A stretch of DNA of 64,000 nt from NCBI RefSeq assembly GCF_001011035.1, contig NZ_CP011492.1, forward strand, positions 1,805,501 to 1,869,500, written 5' to 3'. Positions 8,205 to 15,926 of the stretch are shown in pieces; the stretch's first letter is position 1, and every line of letters starts with the position of its first letter. The DNA comes from Streptomyces sp. CNQ-509. GTDB lineage: Bacteria > Actinomycetota > Actinomycetes > Streptomycetales > Streptomycetaceae. The notes under the pieces were generated by a model. The model had not been told where the DNA came from. It did not search any database and saw only the letters and a program-made list of their open reading frames with translations. The translations under genes and the position numbers were made by a program.

Positions 8205-9079
8205 GACGCACTCTCCCCGCGCCGCCGGTCCGCGCGCCCGGCCCCGCCCGCCTCGCCGGCCCCGCCCGACCGCTCTTCGAGCAGGGCCATCGCCCGGCGC
8301 ATGACCTCGGCCTGCGCCGGGGGGAAGTCCGCGAAGAACATCTCCGCGAAGGCTTCCCGGCCTTCGTCGCCGTCCTCCGCCGCACCGGTGCCGGCCGCGT
8401 CGGGCCCCGCGGCCATCAGCGCCAGCGCCTCGTCCGACATGACCGCGACGACGTCCCGCGCCAGCTCCGCGACGCGCGGGTCCGTGACCTCGGCGTCGGC
8501 CAGTTCGTCGAGCCGGGCGTAGATCTCGTACGCGCGCGTCATCGCGTCCGGGTCGGCGCTGAGCGCGTGCAGCAGCGCGCCGAGCCAGCCCCGGTGCGCG
8601 TCGTCCGCGGTGGTGTCCAGCAGCGCGAGCAGCTCCCGCTCCTTCGCGGCGCTCGCCGGCTCCGGGACGCCGAGCGCCGCGGAGGTGCGGGACATGTCCG
8701 CGAACACCGCCGCCAGCTCCGGCGACACCGGGCCCTCGGCGGTCAGCCCGCCGCCCTCCGCGTGCCGCAGCAGCCCGGCGAGGCGGGCGCGGCGCTGCCG
8801 GAGGGCGGCCTCCTGCCGGGCCAGGTCGGCGTCCAGCTCGGCGAGGATCTCGTGCAGCTCCTTGCCGATGTCGTCGGCGAGCGCGTCGCGGACCTCGTCC
8901 AGGCTGAGGCCCAGCTCGGTGAGGCGGCGGACGCGGGCCAGCCCGACCGCGTCGCGCAGCGTGTAGACCCGGTAGCCGTTGGCGCGGCGGGCGGGCTCCG
9001 GCAGCAGCCCGATGCGGTGGTAATGCCGCACGGTCCGGGTGGTGACCCCGGCGAGCGCGGCGAGCTCTCCGATTCGCAT
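8201..9079 (-). CDS. MerR-family transcriptional regulator
   Basis: The 292-residue protein begins MRIGELAALAGVTTRTVRHYHRIGLLPEPARRANGYRVY, a standard MerR winged-helix domain, followed by the VRRLTELGLSLDEVRDAL recognition region and a coiled coil (about 90-125). The C-terminal 160 residues are a helical effector domain without a Cys pair or TipAS motif, so the ligand is probably organic rather than a metal. The start is ATG 9079 behind GAGG. It is the first gene of a two-gene operon with the membrane protein and probably controls its own promoter (9086-9117). Confidence 0.9.
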   Translation of the reverse strand: MRIGELAALAGVTTRTVRHYHRIGLLPEPARRANGYRVYTLRDAVGLARVRRLTELGLSLDEVRDALADDIGKELHEILAELDADLARQEAALRQRRARLAGLLRHAEGGGLTAEGPVSPELAAVFADMSRTSAALGVPEPASAAKERELLALLDTTADDAHRGWLGALLHALSADPDAMTRAYEIYARLDELADAEVTDPRVAELARDVVAVMSDEALALMAAGPDAAGTGAAEDGDEGREAFAEMFFADFPPAQAEVMRRAMALLEERSGGAGEAGGAGRADRRRGESAS

Positions 9080-9085
9080 GACCTC

Positions 9086-9117
9086 AGTAGAAACGTTGAC
9101 GTCGCGACAAGGTCAAG
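9086..9117 (-). promoter_or_regulatory. MerR-type promoter with inverted repeat
   Basis: On the minus strand TTGACC (9116-9111) is followed after 18-19 bp by TTCTAC (about 9092-9087). The unusually long spacer contains an inverted repeat TTGAC-N11-GTCAA (9116-9096). A dyad inside an 18-19 bp spacer is the hallmark of promoters twisted open by MerR proteins, and the merR gene starts at 9079. Confidence 0.7.
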
Positions 9118-9119
9118 CG

Positions 9120-9142
9120 ACCGGCCGGGGCCACCGGCCGGT
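9120..9142 (-). terminator. Hairpin at the end of the decarboxylase gene
   Basis: ACCGGCCGG at 9120-9128 pairs perfectly with CCGGCCGGT at 9134-9142 over a 5-nt loop. It covers the stop of the decarboxylase gene and separates it from the MerR promoter a few bases further on. Confidence 0.55.
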
Positions 9143-10641
9143 CAGGCGGTGCGGCTCTCCCCCGCCTCCACCGCGGCCGCGGCGTCGGCGCCGGTCACCG
9201 CGTCCGCCGCGGCGCACAGGTCGTCCCACAGCACCCGTACGTGCCGCTCCTCGGTCTCCAGCCCGCCGACCGCGACCCGCAGCAGATAGCGTCCGTCGAC
9301 CACGGTGTGGGTGACGTACGAGCGCCCGCCCGCGTTGATCCGCTCCAGCACGGCCTTTGTCGCGGCGTTGTCGGCGTCCATGCCGCGGCCGGTGACCGCG
9401 TACAGGCACACCAGCGCCAGGCTCCGCGGCACCCCCAGCGCGAAGCGCGGGTCGGCCGCCGCCCACGACTCCAGCTCCGCGGCCAGCCCGACGTGCCGGC
9501 GCACGTGGTCCCGTATGCCGGCGAGGCCGAAGCGGCGCAGCACGGTCCAGAGCTTGAGCGCGCGGAAGCGGCGGCCCAGCGGCAGGTGCCAGTCGCGGTA
9601 GTCGACGACGGCGCCGGACTCGCTGGCCGCGTTGCGCAGGTACTCCGGCAGCACGGTCAGGGCGCCGACGAGGGTGGCGGTGTCGCGGGTCCAGAAGAGA
9701 TTGCAGTCGAAGGCGGTGAGCAGCCACTTGTGCCCGTCGGTGCTGTACGAATCGGCCAGCCCGGCGCCGTCGAAGAGCCCGCGGTGCTCGGGGCAGAACG
9801 CGGCGGCGCCGGCCCACGCGGCGTCGACGTGCAGCCAGATGCCGTACTCGGCGCAGACCGCGGCGATCTCGCGCACCGGGTCGACGGCGCCGGTGCCGGT
9901 GGTGCCGATCGTGGCGCAGACCATCACCGGGCGGCGGCCGGCCCCCAGGTCCTCGCGTACGGCGGCGGCCAGCGCGTCGGGCGCCATCGTCTGGCCGCCG
10001 TCGCCGCCGGGCGGCACGATCCGTACCGCGTCCGCCCCCAGTCCCGCGGCGATCGCCGCCTTCTCCAGCGAGGAGTGGGTGTGCGCCGAGACGTACAGCA
10101 CCTCGCGCCCGTCCCGGCCCGCCGTCCGCCAGGCGCCGCCGGAGGTGCGGTGCAGCGCGGCGAGGAGCGCGACCAGCGAGGACGAGGACGCCGAGTCCTG
10201 GATGACGCCGCCGCCACCGCCGGCGAAGGTGAACTCGGCGGGCAGTCCGGTGGCGTCGGCGAGCTGGTCGAGCAGGTGCTGCTCCAGCTCCGTACAGGCC
10301 GGGGACGTCGACCAGAGCATGCCCTGGGAGCCGAGGCCGGTGGAGAGCATGTCGCCGAGGAGGGAGGCGAGGGAGGCGTTCGCGGGGAAGTACGCGAAGA
10401 AGCCGGGGTGCTGCCAGTGCGTGGAGCCGGGCACCACGACGCGGTCCATGTCCGCCAGCACCTCGGTCAGCGGCTCGCCCTCCTCCGGCAGCTTCGCCGG
10501 CAGCCGCTCGCGCACCCAGCCGGGCTCGACGCCCGGGAGCACCGGCAGGTCGCCGACGCGGGCGCGGTAGTCGGCGATCCAGTCGACGTAGGCGTGGCCG
10601 AGCTCGCGGAACTCTTCTGGGGACAGATCTCGCTGCGACAT
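9142..10641 (-). CDS. PLP-dependent aromatic-L-amino-acid decarboxylase
   Basis: This 499-residue group II decarboxylase starts at ATG 10641 (MSQRDLSPEEFRELGHAYVDWIADY). The PLP lysine is in the block STDGHKWLLTAFDCNLFW (about residues 305-322). The cofactor-stacking segment VSAHTHSSLEKAA and the Asp of LHVDAAWAGAAAFCPEHR are present. THWQHPGFFAYFPAN near residue 75 is the usual substrate-side motif of tryptophan/DOPA/tyrosine decarboxylases. The product is an aromatic amine and CO2; the exact substrate cannot be told. It is divergent from the AraC gene at 10701, which may regulate it. Confidence 0.9.
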   Translation of the reverse strand: MSQRDLSPEEFRELGHAYVDWIADYRARVGDLPVLPGVEPGWVRERLPAKLPEEGEPLTEVLADMDRVVVPGSTHWQHPGFFAYFPANASLASLLGDMLSTGLGSQGMLWSTSPACTELEQHLLDQLADATGLPAEFTFAGGGGGVIQDSASSSSLVALLAALHRTSGGAWRTAGRDGREVLYVSAHTHSSLEKAAIAAGLGADAVRIVPPGGDGGQTMAPDALAAAVREDLGAGRRPVMVCATIGTTGTGAVDPVREIAAVCAEYGIWLHVDAAWAGAAAFCPEHRGLFDGAGLADSYSTDGHKWLLTAFDCNLFWTRDTATLVGALTVLPEYLRNAASESGAVVDYRDWHLPLGRRFRALKLWTVLRRFGLAGIRDHVRRHVGLAAELESWAAADPRFALGVPRSLALVCLYAVTGRGMDADNAATKAVLERINAGGRSYVTHTVVDGRYLLRVAVGGLETEERHVRVLWDDLCAAADAVTGADAAAAVEAGESRTA

Positions 10642-10700
10642 CCGCGCATCGTAGGCAGCCGCGGAATCCCGCTGGCAAGGGGCGTACGGCATCGCGCACA

Positions 10701-11540
10701 ATGCGACGCATGAGCGGTGAGGGGGGCGGGCGGAGCCCCGGGGAGTACGCGCGCTGGACGCGGACACCGCTCGGCGCGGGCCAGTCCCTGTACCTGATGA
10801 CGGCCTGCTTCACCGCCCACCGCTACGCGCCGCACGCCCACCACGAGTTCGCCGTCGGGGTGTGCACCGAAGGCGCCGAGGTCATCGACTACCGCGGCGA
10901 GCGGATCGGGGCCCGGCCCGGCAGCATCGTCGTCCTCGGCCCCGGCGAGGCGCACACCGGCGGCCCGGCGGGCGACGAGGGGTACGCGTACCGCGCGTTC
11001 TACCCCTCCATGGCGCTGCTGACCGACGGCGCCTGCACCGACGCGCACTTCGCCGAGCCCGTCATCGACGACCCGGCGCTGGCCGCCGCCCTGCGCGCCG
11101 CCCACGTCGCCGTCGACCGCGGCGCGGAGCCGCTGGAGGCGGAGTCGCGGCTGCCGTGGCTGCTCGCGGCGCTGGCCCGCCGGCACGGCCGCGCCCGCCC
11201 GGCGGCCACCGCGGCGCTGGGCGGTGGCGTGGCCCGTGCGATTCGCGACCGGCTGGCCGACGAGCTGACGGACCCGCCGTCGCTGGCGGCGATCGGCTGC
11301 GACCTGGGGCTGTCCCGGTACCAGGTGCTGCGCGCGTTCCGGGACACCATGGGCATGCCCCCGTACGCCTGGCTGGCGCAGCACCGGGTGGAGCGGGCGC
11401 GCGGGCTGCTGGAGGCGGGGCACCGGCCGGCGGAGGTGGCGGGTCTGGTGGGGTTCGCGGACCAGGCGCATCTGACGCGGTGGTTCCGGCGGGTGCTGGG
11501 GGCGACGCCGGCGGCGTACAGCAGGAGCGTGCGGACGTAG
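10701..11540 (+). CDS. AraC-family transcriptional regulator
   Basis: The 279-residue protein has an N-terminal cupin-like sensing domain (HRYAPHAHHEFAVGVCTEG, then GSIVVLGPGEAHTGGPAG) and a C-terminal double helix-turn-helix: SLAAIGCDLGLSRYQVLRAFR, GMPPYAWLAQHRVERA, and VAGLVGFADQAHLTRWFRRV. It starts at ATG 10701, with a second in-frame ATG at 10710; no good ribosome site is seen. It lies between the divergent decarboxylase and the EamA exporter 57 bp downstream. AraC regulators are often paired with EamA or LysE exporters, so the exporter is a likely target. Confidence 0.9.
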   Translation: MRRMSGEGGGRSPGEYARWTRTPLGAGQSLYLMTACFTAHRYAPHAHHEFAVGVCTEGAEVIDYRGERIGARPGSIVVLGPGEAHTGGPAGDEGYAYRAFYPSMALLTDGACTDAHFAEPVIDDPALAAALRAAHVAVDRGAEPLEAESRLPWLLAALARRHGRARPAATAALGGGVARAIRDRLADELTDPPSLAAIGCDLGLSRYQVLRAFRDTMGMPPYAWLAQHRVERARGLLEAGHRPAEVAGLVGFADQAHLTRWFRRVLGATPAAYSRSVRT

Positions 11541-11597
11541 GGACCGGCCGCAACGGCATTCAAGACAGCGGTGCCTCCACCCCGGAGGCTGGACCGC

Positions 11598-12614
11598 ATG
11601 ACTGCACGCGGCTGGGCCCTGTTCCTCCTCATGGGCGTCATCTGGGGAGTCCCGTATCTGATGATCAAGGTGGCGGTGGACGCGGTGTCGCCGTCGGGAG
11701 TCGTCTTCGTACGATGCGCGCTGGGCGCGCTCGTCCTGCTGCCGCTCGCGCTGCGCGGCGGAGGGCTGGTCCGTACCGTACGGACGCACTGGGCGCCGAT
11801 GCTGGCGTTCGCCTGCATCGAGATCATCGGCCCGTGGTGGACCCTGACCGACGCCGAACGCCACCTGTCCAGCGCCATGGCCGGCCTGCTGATCGCCGCG
11901 GTGCCGACGATCGGCGTGATCCTCTCCCGGCTCCTCGGCGACGAGGAGCGCCTGGGCCGCCGCCGCTGGCTGGGCCTCGGTCTCGGCCTGGCGGGCGTCG
12001 CGGTGCTGGCGGCGCCGGAGTTGAGCGGCGGCTCGGCGTGGGCGATCACGGAGGTCATGCTCACCGCCCTCGGCTACGCCACCGCCCCGCTGATCATCGC
12101 CCGCCGGCTGAAGGACGTACCGACGCTGCAGCTCATCGCGCCCTGCCTGCTGCTGGCCGCGATCGTCTACGCCCCCGCGGGGATCGCCACCTGGCCGGAC
12201 ACCACACCGTCGGGCAAGGTGCTGGCGTCGCTCGTGGGCCTGGGGGTGCTCTGCACGGCGCTGGCGTTCGTGGTCTTCCTGGAGCTGATCCGCGAGGTGG
12301 GCCCGACGCGCGCGGTGGTCTTCACGTACATCAACCCGGCGGTCGCGGTCGCGGCGGGCGTCGCGTTCCTCGACGAACCGCTGACGGGCTCCATCGCCGC
12401 GGCCTTCGTCCTCATCCTGGCCGGCTCCTTCCTGGCCACCGCCGCGGGCGCGACGGCGGGCGGAGGCGCGGGCGCGGACCCGGGCGGCAGCGAGGGGACC
12501 GTCGCTGCGACTACCATGGGCCGTACGGCGGACGAGCCGGCCGGGCGGTCGCGTCGGTCCCACCCAGGGACCGCCGAGGAACGTCCGGGCTCCACAGGGC
12601 AGGGTGGTGGGTAA
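11598..12614 (+). CDS. EamA/DMT-family exporter; 3' end overlaps rnpB
   Basis: The start is ATG 11598 behind GGAGG, giving 338 residues. Two EamA repeats make ten transmembrane helices: WALFLLMGVIWGVPYLMIKVAVD opens the first repeat, ending at the LAAPELSGG region, and the second starts near WAITEVMLTALGYATAP. It ends in FVLILAGSFLATAAG. The last 55 residues are low-complexity (Gly/Ala, then Arg/Ser/Pro) and add nothing to the fold. The final 88 nt read through the first part of rnpB. It probably exports an amino acid or other metabolite under control of the upstream AraC gene. Confidence 0.88.
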   Translation: MTARGWALFLLMGVIWGVPYLMIKVAVDAVSPSGVVFVRCALGALVLLPLALRGGGLVRTVRTHWAPMLAFACIEIIGPWWTLTDAERHLSSAMAGLLIAAVPTIGVILSRLLGDEERLGRRRWLGLGLGLAGVAVLAAPELSGGSAWAITEVMLTALGYATAPLIIARRLKDVPTLQLIAPCLLLAAIVYAPAGIATWPDTTPSGKVLASLVGLGVLCTALAFVVFLELIREVGPTRAVVFTYINPAVAVAAGVAFLDEPLTGSIAAAFVLILAGSFLATAAGATAGGGAGADPGGSEGTVAATTMGRTADEPAGRSRRSHPGTAEERPGSTGQGGG

Positions 12615-12936
12615 CGCCCACCCGGGGTGACCCGCGGGACAGTGCCACAGAAAACAGACCGCCGGGGGCGTACAGCTCCCGGTAAGGGTGAAACGGCGGT
12701 GTAAGAGACCACCAGCGCCCGGGGTGACCCGGGCGGCTAGGTAAACCCCACCCGGAGCAAGGTCAAGAGGGGCCGCGGAAGCGGCCCTGCGCGGACGATG
12801 GAGGGCGGCCCGCCCGAGTCCGCGGGTAGACCGCACGAGGCCGGTGGCAACACCGGTCCCAGATGGATGACCGCCTCCCCGGCGGCCGCAAGGCCCCCGG
12901 GAGACAGAACCCGGCGTACAGGCCGACTCGTCCGCC
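12527..12936 (+). ncRNA. rnpB: RNase P RNA (type A)
   Basis: The conserved core blocks of bacterial RNase P RNA occur in order: GAGGAACGTCCGGGCTCC (about 12578), AGAAAACAGACCGCC (about 12651), GTAAGGGTGAAACGGCGG, GTAAGAGACCACCAGC, GGCTAGGTAAACCCC, GGGTAGACCGCACGAGG and CAGATGGATGACCGCC. Helix P1 is formed by GGCGGACGAGCCGGCC at the 5' end (12527-12542) and GGCCGACTCGTCCGCC at the 3' end (12921-12936), a perfect 16-bp apart from the central mismatch. The RNA is the catalytic part of RNase P, which matures tRNA 5' ends. A TACCAT box at 12512-12517 fits a -10. Its 3' end is the island insertion site. Confidence 0.96.
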
Positions 12937-12979
12937 TTTACGGCCCTGACCTGGGTGTCTACCTGGATCAGGGCCGTTT
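12901..12979 (+). repeat. Direct repeat copy 1 (rnpB 3' end): island attachment site
   Basis: This 79-bp stretch, made of the last 36 nt of rnpB and its terminator, is identical to 34128-34206. Weaker similarity continues about 45 bp further on both copies (for example CCACGCCAGGATACG and CACCTGCGG or CTACCTGCGG). A 28-bp core (12910-12937) also occurs at 43510-43537. Duplication of a structural-RNA 3' end is the footprint of site-specific integration, with the gene restored by element-borne sequence. Confidence 0.85.
12940..12979 (+). terminator. rnpB terminator
   Basis: ACGGCCCTGA (12940-12949) and TCAGGGCCGT (12968-12977) form a perfect 10-bp stem 3 nt after the rnpB 3' end, followed by a short T-run. 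The loop CCTGGGTGTCTACCTGG could pair further. The same hairpin occurs at 34167-34204 in the second repeat copy. Confidence 0.8.
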
Positions 12980-13121
12980 CTCCACGCCAGGATACGCAAC
13001 GCCTCTACCTGCGGTTTCCCGGGAGTTCCCGCGGGTTTGTGTCATGGATGTGTCACGCGATCTCGGTGTCGGGGCAGCGGTGAGGCTGGAGGACAGCTGG
13101 ACAGCGGTGAGAACCGCCGGC

Positions 13122-15926
13122 CTACTCCCCGAGCCCGAACTGGGCCTTCAGCCACGCCGGGTTGAGCTTCAGCGTCTTGTTGTCGGGGAGGAGTTCGAGG
13201 ACCTGTATTCCGTCCATGTTCAGGAGCTGGGTGAGGACGGCGGCGTAGCCGCGGGCCCGGGCCGGCGGCATGCCCGCGGCGGCGGCCACGGCCGTCTGAG
13301 GGAGCGTGTTGTTCTCGCAGAGCGCGGCAAGGGCCTGGCGGAGTCTTGCCGGGTCCTGTTTGCGAGGGAGCAGAGCGAGCTGGTCACTGAAGGCCGGCGA
13401 GACGAAGAGGTCGTCCAACAGCTGCTCCACCGGCGACTGACCTTGCACGGAGAGCACTGTTCCCTCGGTCTCGGAGGGCTGGGGGGACACCGCGACCTCA
13501 AACAGACCCGCGTCCTGAGGAGCGGACTTCTTCGGGGTACGCCTGGGCTTCGCCGACTGCGTCGTCCCGGTCTTCACGGAGCGAGGTGCCGACGTCGCGT
13601 GCAGACGCATCGTGTCCAGTTTCCACCAGCGGGGCTCATATGTGTCCGTGAGTTGCCGCCACCCTGGCGGGATGTGCTCGGTCGCGCCGTCCGGCAGGTA
13701 CGCGAGCACAGGGATCGTGAACTCGGCCGGGTGCACTCCCCCGTGGTAACCGGCGGCACGGTTGGTGTAGCGAGTGTCGGCCGACCACAAGGCGACGATG
13801 GGGCCTCCAACCACGCGCGGCCCGGCGAGCACCATCTCCGCCTCGCTTACCAGGGGTTCAGCGCCACCGTCCGGGACCTCGCGGTAGCGTGCGCTGACCG
13901 CCTCGGGGGTGGGTACCTTCACGCCCCGGTGCTCCAGTACGTGCCCGTGGTCGCTGGTGATCAGTACGGCCATACCCTGTCGGCGGGCCTCGTCCAGCAG
14001 TGGGGTCAGGGCGTCGATGTCGTCGATCGTCCAGTCCCACTCGTCGAGGCGTTCGTCGTTCTTCAGGCCGTCGTCGACGGTGTTGAGGACGATCGCGAGG
14101 TGTGACGCGTCGTCAGCCAGCGCCGCTTCCAGGTCGGGCCCGAAGCGTCCACCCGTGTCGGCGGGGCGGAGGTCGTCTTTGTGGAAGACAGCCGCCTTCT
14201 GCCCCGACCACAGCCGCAGGGACGGGAATTCACGCTTCTCGGCCTTCTGGTCGCCGCGTTGCAGCCTGGCGGTGAGGAGGGTGGTACGGCTGACGGCGGT
14301 GATGGTGGGCAGCGCGGCGGCCATCGCCTGGCGGGTGGGCGGAAGCTTCTTCTCGCCGGTGGGGTCGTACTCGGTCCAGTGCGCCGCGAGTTCCTCACCG
14401 AGCTGTCCCGCGAGCGCGGCGCTCATGCCGTCCACGACGAGCAGCATCAGCCGCCGTTGGGACTTCACCACAGGCTTCGCGACCCGCTCCAGGAAGGTCT
14501 CGACCGTCAGCATCGAGCCGGGGCCGGTGCCTGCCGCGGTCCACTCGGCGACCTGCTCGGCGAAGGCCCGGTCCATGCGCCGCCGCGTCTCACGCACGTC
14601 AGCGGCGAGCGCCTCGTAGGCTCCGGACAGGGCGGGCTCGGTGTCGCCGCCCGCCTCCAGGTGCTCCAACGCGCGGTCGGCCCAGGAGAGTTCGGCGTTG
14701 TAGTGGGCCAGGGCACCCGCGACGGTGTCCGGTGTCCACACGGGTTCGGTAGCCAGCCACTGCACCAGGCGCACGGCCATCCGGGCGCGGCCGATCCGGG
14801 TACGAGCCGTCTCGGCGAGGTGGTGCGCCTGCACCGCGCGCAGCGCCGCACGGCAGGCGTCGAGATCGCGGCCGGCGATCGCCGACCCCACGCCGGCCAG
14901 GCGCGCTTCGAGCCCGGCGGACAGGTAAGGGCTGTGGCCCATGGCCTCGGTCGCCCCGAGATGCCCGGCGAGCCGTTCGGCGTCCGGGGTGACCTCGGCG
15001 AGGAGTTGTGCGTTGCGTGCGACGAGGTTCTCGACGGATTCCCCGTAGCGCCGCATGGCCTCGTCGGGGTACTCCCGGCCGAGGATGTTCTCCGCTCGAC
15101 CGCGCGCCCGGAATACCTGAGGGCCGGCTGGGGCGTGGTGCCACAGCGCTGCGGCGACGAGCCCGAACGGCAGGGCGACGGACGGCTCGTCGTGCTCCAG
15201 GATGGACAGAAGGACGTCGGCGGTCGGCCCGGCCTGGTCCACGTCGGCGAGGAAGCACCGCAGCCCGGCACGCTCCCCGTCGCGCAGTGCGCGGTAGGCG
15301 CGCGGCCCTTCGGAGGAGGTGCGGCTCCACAGCAGCAGGGTGTCGATGTCGAGCGGGGCGGCCTCGTCGAGGAGCAGTCGCCGCCGCACGAGGGCGGTGA
15401 GTGCGTGCGTGCGGGACAGGACCTGCCGGTTGAGGCCGGGCCAGCCGCCCGCGGGGGCGGCTTCGAGGAGCGCCTCGGCCACCCCCCAGGTTTCGTCGCT
15501 GAGCCTCGGATCGATACCGGAGGCAGTGAAGGTCTCGCGGATGAGGTCCCAGTTGTCGACGTGCTGGATGGCGTGCCGGTAGGCGCGGACCAGGATACCG
15601 GGGTCGAGTTCGGCGTCCTCCCGGTCGGTGAGCAGGACGAGAAGGGACGGATCCTCCGCCGAGCCAGGCCCAGCGGCGCCCAGGTGGCTGAGCGCCTCCT
15701 GGTAAAGGGCGAGCACGGAGGGCGCGGCGGCCACCCGGGCGCGTCGGCCGCCGTTCCAGGGCAGGATCGCCTGCTCCTCCCACGTGGGTGCCGAGCGCAG
15801 GAGCACCACCTGGCGAGTCTCGCCGTCCGGCTGCGGTGGCTCTTTGAGCAGCGCGCGCTGACCCGCGAGGTAGTTCGCGACAGCGGTGGGCGTGAGGCGG
15901 GCGACCCCCGGGCCGGCCTGAGGCAT
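13122..15926 (-). CDS. pglZ: BREX type 2 PglZ, alkaline-phosphatase-superfamily protein
   Basis: The start ATG 15926 shares its A with the pglY stop (TGATG) and has GGAAGGTGG upstream, giving 934 residues. The PglZ domain spans roughly 490-760. Metal-binding motifs of the alkaline phosphatase superfamily are LMLLVVDGMSAAL (Asp499) and VLITSDHGHVLEH (about 655-667), then GYHGGVHPAEFTIPVL near 725. The N-terminal half is helical and unassigned; the last 100 residues look like a winged-helix region. PglZ is the BREX hallmark and is known in S. coelicolor to restrain PglX toxicity. It is the last gene of pglW-X-Y-Z. Confidence 0.93.
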   Translation of the reverse strand: MPQAGPGVARLTPTAVANYLAGQRALLKEPPQPDGETRQVVLLRSAPTWEEQAILPWNGGRRARVAAAPSVLALYQEALSHLGAAGPGSAEDPSLLVLLTDREDAELDPGILVRAYRHAIQHVDNWDLIRETFTASGIDPRLSDETWGVAEALLEAAPAGGWPGLNRQVLSRTHALTALVRRRLLLDEAAPLDIDTLLLWSRTSSEGPRAYRALRDGERAGLRCFLADVDQAGPTADVLLSILEHDEPSVALPFGLVAAALWHHAPAGPQVFRARGRAENILGREYPDEAMRRYGESVENLVARNAQLLAEVTPDAERLAGHLGATEAMGHSPYLSAGLEARLAGVGSAIAGRDLDACRAALRAVQAHHLAETARTRIGRARMAVRLVQWLATEPVWTPDTVAGALAHYNAELSWADRALEHLEAGGDTEPALSGAYEALAADVRETRRRMDRAFAEQVAEWTAAGTGPGSMLTVETFLERVAKPVVKSQRRLMLLVVDGMSAALAGQLGEELAAHWTEYDPTGEKKLPPTRQAMAAALPTITAVSRTTLLTARLQRGDQKAEKREFPSLRLWSGQKAAVFHKDDLRPADTGGRFGPDLEAALADDASHLAIVLNTVDDGLKNDERLDEWDWTIDDIDALTPLLDEARRQGMAVLITSDHGHVLEHRGVKVPTPEAVSARYREVPDGGAEPLVSEAEMVLAGPRVVGGPIVALWSADTRYTNRAAGYHGGVHPAEFTIPVLAYLPDGATEHIPPGWRQLTDTYEPRWWKLDTMRLHATSAPRSVKTGTTQSAKPRRTPKKSAPQDAGLFEVAVSPQPSETEGTVLSVQGQSPVEQLLDDLFVSPAFSDQLALLPRKQDPARLRQALAALCENNTLPQTAVAAAAGMPPARARGYAAVLTQLLNMDGIQVLELLPDNKTLKLNPAWLKAQFGLGE

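Noticed and set aside
5542..8385. Very long open frames opposite known genes (for example about 950 codons on the minus strand here, and similar at 1180-2442 and 51469-54399)
   Set aside because: In very GC-rich DNA the antisense frames stay open; these have Arg/Pro/Gly-skewed composition and no family resemblance, while the other strand holds recognisable proteins.
11571..11597. Earlier start of the EamA exporter
   Set aside because: The GGAGG ribosome site lies inside that extension and directs translation to ATG 11598.
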